This document shows, in pieces, positions 7,522 to 11,687 of a stretch of 11,687 nt of DNA. Position 1 is the stretch's first letter; the number at the start of each line of letters is the position of its first letter. The position numbers and the translations under genes are program-made. The notes under the pieces were generated by a model. The model had not been told where the DNA came from. It did not search any database and worked only from the letters and a program-made list of their open reading frames with translations. The stretch lies in contig JAKLQB010000480.1 in NCBI GenBank assembly GCA_022013615.1, positions 1 through 11,687 of the forward strand, read 5' to 3'. The stretch is from Desulfobacterales bacterium (GTDB lineage Bacteria > Desulfobacterota > DSM-4660 > Desulfatiglandales > Desulfatiglandaceae).

Positions 7522-8523
7522 TTAATCCATGCCCCTGATCTTGTCGTATAGGCCTGCTGGCCACATTTCGCCATCGAGCTTCTCCTTAATGGCCTTGGCC
7601 GCCGTGCGCTTGAAAGCCTCGATATCAGGTTTTAAGATAATCATGCCCTTTTCCTGGACACCTTTGATCGACATGGCCACGATCTCGTCGTTGCGCTTTG
7701 AGGCCCACTTATCGGTCGGTGCCACAGCGCCTAACAGGGCACTTTTCTCTTTTTGGTTGAGTTTCTCCCATACTGCCTCGGAGATGAGGACAATTAGGCC
7801 GGAGCGTATATAGTTTATGGGGCTGACGTATTTTTGTACCTCGTAGTACTTGGCCCCGTAAATGGCATCAAAGCCGTTGTCCTGTCCATCAACCACGCCC
7901 TGCTTCATTGCCATATACAACTCGCTTGCCGACAGTGGAGTGGGTGTGGCGCCCCAGGCTTGCATCGCAGCGGTGATCGTCTTTGTCATGGGAACGCGTA
8001 ACTTCAGGCCTTTCATGTCGTCAGGGGTAATGACCTTTCTTTTACTTGTTGTTATAAGCCTGGGAGACCGGTCGCTTACCCAGCCAATGTACTTGAAGCC
8101 GGCCTCTTTCTCGGTTTGGGCCAACATGGACTCAAAAAGGTCAGAGGCGAAGAACTTTCGTATGTGGGCCTGGGAGTTGAAGGCGTAGGGCGCGAAGATG
8201 GCGTTGAAATGCGTCCCTCCCTTTGGTAGTGAAAGAACACCAGAATCGCATAGCATCATGTCCAGCTTTCCCATCTTCATCTCGGCGAAATTCTTCGGCA
8301 ACGGTCCTAACTGGCCACCACCGAACCATTTGATCTGCAGGTCTGGTTCTCGCTTGGCCACCTCCTTTGCATAGAAATCGGCAATAGGTCCCCAGACAGG
8401 CGGCGGAGCAACGAACGCGATCTTCAAAACCCTTTCCGAACTTGCGAGTCCGGCCCATGCCCCGATTAGAATCAGACCGACAGTCATTACACAAATCCAA
8501 ATCGTTTTAATCCTTGCAGTCAT
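7522..8523 (-). CDS. dctP: TRAP transporter periplasmic solute-binding protein (DctP type)
   Basis: A 333-aa periplasmic binding protein that captures the substrate and delivers it to DctQM. Residues 1-29 form a signal peptide: a basic start, a hydrophobic core (TIWICVMTVGLILIGAWAG) and likely cleavage near Ala27-Ser29. The mature part carries the family signature KLRVP with Arg176, the residue that pairs with the ligand carboxylate in most DctP proteins, then GATPTPLSASELYMAMKQG and VDGQDN (211-216). Arg176 suggests that the ligand has a carboxylate or similar anionic group; this follows from family knowledge and is not proof. The ATG has a strong AGGAGGT six bases upstream. It is the first gene of the presumed operon. 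A cluster of FGGGQLGPLP (67-76) is the usual second conserved block. Confidence 0.94.
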   Translation of the reverse strand: MTARIKTIWICVMTVGLILIGAWAGLASSERVLKIAFVAPPPVWGPIADFYAKEVAKREPDLQIKWFGGGQLGPLPKNFAEMKMGKLDMMLCDSGVLSLPKGGTHFNAIFAPYAFNSQAHIRKFFASDLFESMLAQTEKEAGFKYIGWVSDRSPRLITTSKRKVITPDDMKGLKLRVPMTKTITAAMQAWGATPTPLSASELYMAMKQGVVDGQDNGFDAIYGAKYYEVQKYVSPINYIRSGLIVLISEAVWEKLNQKEKSALLGAVAPTDKWASKRNDEIVAMSIKGVQEKGMIILKPDIEAFKRTAAKAIKEKLDGEMWPAGLYDKIRGMD

Positions 8524-8545
8524 TTTAGCACCTCCTTGTTAAAAG

Positions 8546-8573
8546 TTGATATTGAGTGATCTGACATGCTCAA
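8546..8573 (-). promoter_or_regulatory. weak second promoter candidate overlapping an ATTGAG/CTCAAT inverted repeat
   Basis: On the minus strand TTGAGC (8573-8568) and TATCAA (8551-8546) are separated by 16 bases, each matching 4 of 6 consensus positions. A perfect inverted repeat ATTGAG-N12-CTCAAT (8551-8556 and 8569-8574) covers the same segment. The start point would fall about 15 bases before the dctP ATG, leaving a leader that is little more than the ribosome-binding site. Match quality is low. Confidence 0.25.
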
Positions 8574-8691
8574 TGCACCCTAAATCACAAAAACCAAGAA
8601 ACTTCCCAGTCCGGTTTTCGGTGGATTTCCAAGCAGTTGGATGGTGAGGAAGTGAATTCCCAATAATCTGAGGCTTACCCCTCTCACCCTG

Positions 8692-8714
8692 CCCTTTCCC
8701 CCAGGGGGAGAGGG
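8692..8714. repeat. REP-like GC-rich hairpin
   Basis: CCCTTTCCCCC and GGGGGAGAGGG form an 11-bp stem (10 Watson-Crick pairs and one G-T pair or mismatch, depending on strand) around a single A, so the real loop would open to a few bases. The flanks CTCACCCTG and TGAATC extend the pattern. It resembles the scattered extragenic palindromes with CACCCTCTCCC cores seen in many bacterial genomes. On the minus strand it lies about 17 bases after the predicted start of the TRAP transcript. No T-run follows, so it is not a standard intrinsic terminator. Confidence 0.65.
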
Positions 8715-8731
8715 TGAATCACTAAACGCCC

Positions 8732-8762
8732 GAACTTATTAAAAACTTACGAGAATAAGTTC
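8732..8762. promoter_or_regulatory. candidate operator: perfect 9-bp inverted repeat over the promoter
   Basis: GAACTTATT (8732-8740) and AATAAGTTC (8754-8762) are exact inverted repeats with a 13-base spacer. The right arm overlaps the -35 hexamer and the left arm overlaps the -10 hexamer of the predicted promoter, so a dimer bound here would block RNA polymerase. The stem is AT-rich with no T-run, which argues against a terminator. Confidence 0.5.
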
Positions 8763-8766
8763 TCAA
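8738..8766 (-). promoter_or_regulatory. predicted sigma-70-like promoter for the TRAP operon
   Basis: On the minus strand TTGAGA (8766-8761, 5 of 6 to TTGACA) and TTTAAT (8743-8738, 5 of 6 to TATAAT) have the ideal 17-base spacing. Transcription would start near 8731 and give a leader of about 208 bases to the dctP ATG. It lies in the only gene-free gap upstream of the operon. Confidence 0.5.
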
Positions 8767-8821
8767 CTGCCACTCCTTATTGTTTTCTCTCTGGTTATGC
8801 CTATAGAGTATGATTTTTAAT

Positions 8822-9406
8822 TTAAAAAGTGCCTGTTCGCTTCCCTGGCACAAAGTGTACGTTCAATGTCCTAGCTGCCTTCTTACTCAGACTGATGCCC
8901 ATGTGGGGGATACTGCCATTCCAGTAGCCAGCATCGCCCTTTTTCAAGATATATGTCTTTTTTCCGAGGAATAATTCTATTCTCCCTTCAAGAACGTACA
9001 TGAACTCTTGACCATCATGAACAGCCAATTCTATCTCTTCCTTTTGGCCCTTTTTCGCAAGCGTTACGATTGCCGGTTCCATAAAAGGGTTATCCATCCC
9101 ATCGGCAACTAATTCAACTATATAGCCCTTTTTGGAGTCTATTTTCCTGCGGCTTCCATGACGTGAAATGACGTACTCTCTTTCCTCTTCATCTCTAAAA
9201 AAATATCCGGTATTCACCTTTAGGGCATCGGCAATGACCCGCAATGAGGGTACGGAGGGCATGGCAAGGCCGTTTTCTATCTTGGAAATAAGGGGAGCTG
9301 AAAGTTCCGTGGCCTTAGCCAGTTGTTTCAGGGTCAAGCAGGCTTCTTTTCGCAGTTCTTTGAGCCTGTTTCCTATCTGCCTAGCGAATTCGTCTTTGTT
9401 TTCCAT
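8822..9406 (-). CDS. XRE-family transcriptional regulator with cupin sensor domain
   Basis: A 194-aa two-domain regulator. Residues about 10-67 form an XRE/HTH_3 DNA-binding domain (IGNRLKELRK, then LTLKQLAKATELS, the recognition part PLISKIENG, and VIADALKV). Residues about 118-185 form a cupin_2 barrel: VHDGQEFMYVLEGRIEL, KKGDAGYWN and IPHMG, with His130, Glu134 and His168 at the places where cupins bind a metal or ligand. This class usually senses small metabolites of the neighbouring pathway. The start codon follows only a weak AGAG. The gene lies directly upstream of the TRAP operon, 298 bases from dctP in the same direction, and is the natural candidate regulator for it and for itself. 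It may activate or repress; the sequence does not say which. Confidence 0.93.
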   Translation of the reverse strand: MENKDEFARQIGNRLKELRKEACLTLKQLAKATELSAPLISKIENGLAMPSVPSLRVIADALKVNTGYFFRDEEEREYVISRHGSRRKIDSKKGYIVELVADGMDNPFMEPAIVTLAKKGQKEEIELAVHDGQEFMYVLEGRIELFLGKKTYILKKGDAGYWNGSIPHMGISLSKKAARTLNVHFVPGKRTGTF

Positions 9407-9479
9407 GCAGTTTCTCTACTGATGCATAGTAATTAAAAGGAAAAGGACTTTTTATGGTATTTTCATATAACTTAAATAC

Positions 9480-9496
9480 GTTAACATATAATTAAT
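9480..9496. promoter_or_regulatory. 17-bp near-palindrome, copy A (candidate regulator operator)
   Basis: GTTAACATATAATTAAT. It matches copy B in 14 of 17 positions in the same orientation, with the TTAAC and TTAAT blocks conserved. Copy centres are 76 bases apart, near seven helical turns. It lies 74 bases before the regulator ATG, around the start point implied by the weak promoter candidate. Confidence 0.45.
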
Positions 9497-9500
9497 TTGA

Positions 9501-9529
9501 AAGATGCCACAGCAGAAAAAGGTTGTCAA
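9501..9529 (-). promoter_or_regulatory. possible regulator promoter (perfect -35, poor -10)
   Basis: On the minus strand TTGACA (9529-9524) is an exact -35 match. With a 17-base spacer the -10 reads CATCTT, only 3 of 6. It falls between the two 17-bp near-palindromes. The poor -10 could mean dependence on an activator or that the true promoter is elsewhere in this AT-rich zone. Confidence 0.3.
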
Positions 9530-9555
9530 GGTTTTTTTTCATAAAAATTAATTTT

Positions 9556-9572
9556 ATTAACAAATAGTTAAT
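9556..9572. promoter_or_regulatory. 17-bp palindrome, copy B (candidate regulator operator)
   Basis: ATTAACAAATAGTTAAT: exact 6-bp arms ATTAAC and GTTAAT around AAATA. This is the better copy of the pair with 9480-9496. Its size suits a dimeric XRE protein. The surrounding DNA is very AT-rich, which raises the chance of accidental matches. Confidence 0.45.
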
Positions 9573-9666
9573 TTCATTGATAAAAATTTATGATTAAATA
9601 ATATGGAATGATTTCAAGATTGAGATGTAAACACATGTGGTAAAGGGGTGAACAATTTGAGGCGGG

Positions 9667-9714
9667 AAATAAGGGCTGCAATAAATCTCTTTGACTGATT
9701 CTCAGCCCCTATTT
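9667..9714. repeat. long imperfect hairpin of unknown role
   Basis: AAATAAGGGCTG (9667-9678) pairs with CAGCCCCTATTT (9703-9714) over 11 of 12 positions. The 24-base loop can fold further through AATC and GATT. No T-run follows on either strand in the right place, so it does not look like an intrinsic terminator. It could be a small RNA stem, a mini-element end or chance. Confidence 0.4.
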
Positions 9715-9888
9715 AAAAAATTTGCCATAAAAAGACACGTGGAAATAAGTGATGTCCACACAATCCACCACTCTCAAAATGAGGAGTACTTTTAAGAAGG
9801 CCTTGATTATCCCATTGCGACCTGCAGGTTCTAATTTAAATGCTACCCATGGGATTCAGTGGATTTGCCTACGCATTGAACACAGACA

Positions 9889-10014
9889 GTGGCGTTTAGC
9901 CTGAAGAGTAAATCAGAGCTGGTTTACAGAATCTCAAAAATTAATCAGAAGATCAAGAAGTGGGGCTATTACATATTGATTGACTCCGGTCGATGGTTTG
10001 ACCACCCCGCTTAA
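9889..10014 (+). pseudogene. possible remnant or small ORF (41 aa), unrecognised
   Basis: From a GTG at 9889 the plus strand reads 41 codons to TAA at 10012-10014. The composition looks protein-like (SKSELVYRISKINQKIKKWG, then YYILIDSGRWFDHP), with a helix-like charged part followed by a strand. There is no ribosome-binding site, the GTG is arbitrary, and a stop lies just upstream at 9877-9879. It may be the tail of a decayed gene. I do not recognise the family. Confidence 0.2.
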
Positions 10015-10134
10015 ATACAGCGGGACAGGCATCCATACATTGAAGTATTTCGAGGATTTATCCGCCTAGGCGGGTTATAATTTGAGCCTGTCGAAGCGAA
10101 GCATAGATCCCGCTCATCGGGGACCCGTCCCGCT
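10006..10134. repeat. cluster of small GC-rich palindromes and CCCGCT repeats
   Basis: CCCGCT occurs at 10006-10011, 10109-10114 and 10129-10134, and its inverse AGCGGG at 10019-10024, the first pair forming a 6-bp stem with a 7-base loop. A perfect 12-bp palindrome CCGCCTAGGCGG is at 10062-10073. The segment TTGAGCCTGTCGAAG (10083-10097) resembles the core of widespread extragenic repeats. The pattern fits degraded REP-type elements or mini-element ends. Confidence 0.4.
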
Positions 10135-10145
10135 ATTAGCAGGAG

Positions 10146-10166
10146 AAAAAATAACCGTTTTCGGTC
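10146..10166 (-). terminator. short intrinsic terminator after ppdK
   Basis: On the minus strand GACCG-AAAA-CGGTT forms a 4-5 bp stem with a tetraloop, followed by ATTTTTT. It begins about 55 bases after the ppdK stop. The stem is short, so efficiency is uncertain, but position, loop and T-run all fit. Confidence 0.5.
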
Positions 10167-10221
10167 GGGCACTAAATAGTCCAATTCGCTATTTTCAGGC
10201 CATCGATCATCTTGAAATGCA

Positions 10222-11687
10222 CTACACTCTCAAATCCGAGGTTTTACTCAACTTCTTTTCTTCATACAAAGCTTCTTGGGCCGCGGCTAAGCGCGCAATA
10301 GGCACACGATAAGGTGAACAGCTTACATAATTCATCCCAACCCGATGGCAGAAACCAACAGATTTTGGATCGCCGCCATGTTCGCCGCAAATTCCGATCT
10401 TTAAATCCGGCTTGGTCTTGCGTCCTTTTTCTATGGCAATTTTAACAAGCTGCCCGACTCCAGTTTGATCGAGTGTCTGGAACGGATCTTCAGTCAGGAT
10501 GCCTTTTTCATAATATTCTTTTAAGAACTTCCCTGCATCATCGCGGCTGAAACCAAAAGCCATTTGCGTTAAATCATTTGTGCCAAAAGAGAAAAATTCA
10601 GCTTCTTCGGCAATTTCGTCAGCCGTTAAAGCAGCTCTCGGAATTTCAATCATAGTTCCCACCATATAGTTTACCTTAATGTTCATTTCTTTCTGGACTT
10701 GTTCAGCCACGCGTACAACAACTTCCCTTTGATTGGCTAACTCAGCTTTAGTTCCGATAAGGGGAATCATAATTTCAGGATATACTTTTACTCCTTCTTT
10801 AGTCAGTTGGCAGGCAGCCTCCATAATAGCGCGCGCCTGCATTTCTGTAATTTCCGGGTATGAAATACCCAGACGGCAGCCGCGGTGTCCTAACATCGGA
10901 TTAAATTCATGCAGAGAATCTACCTTTACTTTTACCTCCGCTGCCGTTATTCCCATTTCCTTAGCCATTTCTTCCTGATTCTGTTCTTCATGAGGCAGGA
11001 ATTCATGCAGAGGCGGATCTAATGTGCGAACCGTAACAGGCAGGTCGTGCATTGCTTTGAAAATACCGTAAAAATCTTCTCTTTGATAAGGCAGTAATTT
11101 ATCAAGTGCTTTCCGCCGTCCGGCTTCATCATCCGCTAAGATCATCTCACGAACAGCTTTAATGCGGTCGCCTTCGAAAAACATGTGCTCTGTACGGCAA
11201 AGCCCGATTCCTTCTGCGCCAAAGTTCCGAGCCACATTTGAATCATGCGGTGTATCGGCGTTTGTCCGGACATTTAATTTCCGCACTTCATCGGCCCAGC
11301 TCATTAGCTCTCCAAAATCGCCGGAAAGTTCGGGATCTGTGGTTGGCACCTTACCTTCAATCACCTCGCCTTTTGATCCGTCTAATGAAATCCAGTCGCC
11401 TTCTTTGTAAACCTTGCCATTAACTGTCATTGTTCTATCTTTATAGCTGACTTGCAATTCGCCGCATCCCGCCACACAGCAGGTTCCCATTCCACGAGCT
11501 ACTACGGCGGCGTGCGAGGTCATACCTCCGAGGGCGGTTAAAATACCCTTCGCGACATTCATACCGCCGATATCTTCCGGTGAAGTTTCGATGCGTACTA
11601 AAATAGTGTTTTCGCCTCTTTCAGCCCATTCTTCCGCATCATCGGCATGGAAAACTATACGTCCAGTCGCTGCGCCCGGCGAGGCGG
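10222..11687 (-). CDS. ppdK: pyruvate, phosphate dikinase (N-terminal half outside window)
   Basis: PPDK interconverts pyruvate, ATP and phosphate with phosphoenolpyruvate, AMP and pyrophosphate. The visible 487 codons cover the swivelling phosphohistidine domain and the C-terminal PEP/pyruvate barrel; full enzymes have about 880-900 aa. The phosphohistidine motif is [13 protein letters not shown] (His codon at 11512-11514). Barrel motifs are [65 protein letters not shown] and [10 protein letters not shown] with the catalytic Cys (10387-10389). Reading is open to the window edge. PTS enzyme I and PEP synthase are excluded by the [11 protein letters not shown] and GTNDLTQ context and by length. 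It ends at TAG 10222-10224. It is separated from the catabolic operon by over 800 bases and probably belongs to central metabolism, not the operon. Confidence 0.97.
   Translation of the reverse strand, partial: ASPGAATGRIVFHADDAEEWAERGENTILVRIETSPEDIGGMNVAKGILTALGGMTSHAAVVARGMGTCCVAGCGELQVSYKDRTMTVNGKVYKEGDWISLDGSKGEVIEGKVPTTDPELSGDFGELMSWADEVRKLNVRTNADTPHDSNVARNFGAEGIGLCRTEHMFFEGDRIKAVREMILADDEAGRRKALDKLLPYQREDFYGIFKAMHDLPVTVRTLDPPLHEFLPHEEQNQEEMAKEMGITAAEVKVKVDSLHEFNPMLGHRGCRLGISYPEITEMQARAIMEAACQLTKEGVKVYPEIMIPLIGTKAELANQREVVVRVAEQVQKEMNIKVNYMVGTMIEIPRAALTADEIAEEAEFFSFGTNDLTQMAFGFSRDDAGKFLKEYYEKGILTEDPFQTLDQTGVGQLVKIAIEKGRKTKPDLKIGICGEHGGDPKSVGFCHRVGMNYVSCSPYRVPIARLAAAQEALYEEKKLSKTSDLRV

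Larger units (their letters stand above)
8524..8821 (-). promoter_or_regulatory. intergenic control region of the TRAP/catabolic operon
   Basis: These 298 bases between the regulator stop and dctP contain no gene I can support. They hold, reading in the direction of transcription: an AT-only palindrome around the regulator stop, a sigma-70-like promoter embedded in an inverted repeat, a REP-like GC hairpin, and a weaker second promoter candidate with its own inverted repeat just before the dctP ribosome-binding site. I saw no sigma-54 -24/-12 pair on this strand. Confidence 0.6.
9407..10221. other. 815-bp stretch with no convincing gene between ppdK and the regulator
   Basis: The first part (9407-9620) is very AT-rich and carries the regulator's presumed promoter and two 17-bp near-palindromes. 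The middle (9640-9900) contains a long hairpin and nothing I recognise. The last part (9880-10221) has a short coding-like stretch, then several small GC-rich palindromes and the ppdK terminator. I saw no tRNA, rRNA or riboswitch signature. Confidence 0.6.

Noticed and set aside
8524..8821. Sigma-54 promoter before the TRAP operon
   Set aside because: I looked for GG and GC at -24/-12 spacing on the minus strand and found no match.
9487..9492. Plus-strand TATAAT
   Set aside because: No -35 hexamer at a suitable distance and no plus-strand gene downstream; expected by chance in this AT-rich zone and part of near-palindrome copy A.
9779..9904. 41-codon plus-strand frame from ATG 9779
   Set aside because: No ribosome-binding site match to a known family, and it overlaps the other coding-like fragment in a different frame; could only be part of a decayed gene.
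10082..10312. Plus-strand frame of 76 codons overlapping the ppdK 3' end
   Set aside because: It runs through the repeat cluster and terminator and is antisense to ppdK; no ribosome-binding site or family pattern.

Overview
The window is bacterial DNA of moderate GC, and every gene I can support lies on the minus strand, so it reads from right to left. A tripartite TRAP importer with an Sec-type signal peptide on its binding protein points to a diderm (Gram-negative) bacterium. Pyruvate phosphate dikinase next to a 2-oxoacid-dehydrogenase-type operon would fit an anaerobe or facultative anaerobe, perhaps Desulfobacterota-like or another uncultured lineage, but the sequence alone does not fix the taxon.

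Layout from right to left: (1) 11687-10222, the C-terminal half of pyruvate phosphate dikinase (ppdK), running off the right edge, with a short intrinsic terminator at about 10166-10146. (2) 10221-9407, about 815 bases without a convincing gene: a cluster of small GC-rich palindromes, a possible gene remnant, a long hairpin, then a very AT-rich regulator promoter zone with two copies of a 17-bp near-palindrome. (3) 9406-8822, an XRE-type helix-turn-helix regulator with a C-terminal cupin sensor domain. (4) 8821-8524, a control region with a good sigma-70-like promoter lying inside a perfect 9-bp inverted repeat, followed by a REP-like GC hairpin. (5) 8523-5732, a TRAP transporter (DctP, DctQ, DctM). 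(6) 5666-1, a catabolic block: zinc-dependent alcohol dehydrogenase, short-chain dehydrogenase, PPC/DUF296 protein, and E1-alpha, E1-beta and E2 of a thiamine- and lipoate-dependent dehydrogenase complex. The E2 gene runs off the left edge, so its catalytic His motif and any E3 gene lie outside.

The eight genes from DctQ through E2 follow DctP with gaps of 0-135 bases and one ATGA overlap, so DctP-to-E2 is probably one nine-gene transcription unit. The working model is: the TRAP system imports a small organic acid; the two dehydrogenases oxidise hydroxyl groups; the E1/E2 complex cleaves the resulting 2-oxo acid or acyloin-like ketone to an acyl-CoA; and the XRE-cupin protein senses the substrate or an intermediate. 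E1 subunit sizes (325 and 322 aa) match acetoin-dehydrogenase-type E1 proteins, but several usually invariant positions differ (GEG instead of GDG and TN instead of NN in the E1-alpha TPP motif; the HGH stretch lost). The substrate is therefore open, and this may be an uncharacterised branch of the complex. The PPC/DUF296 protein embedded in the operon also has no assigned role.
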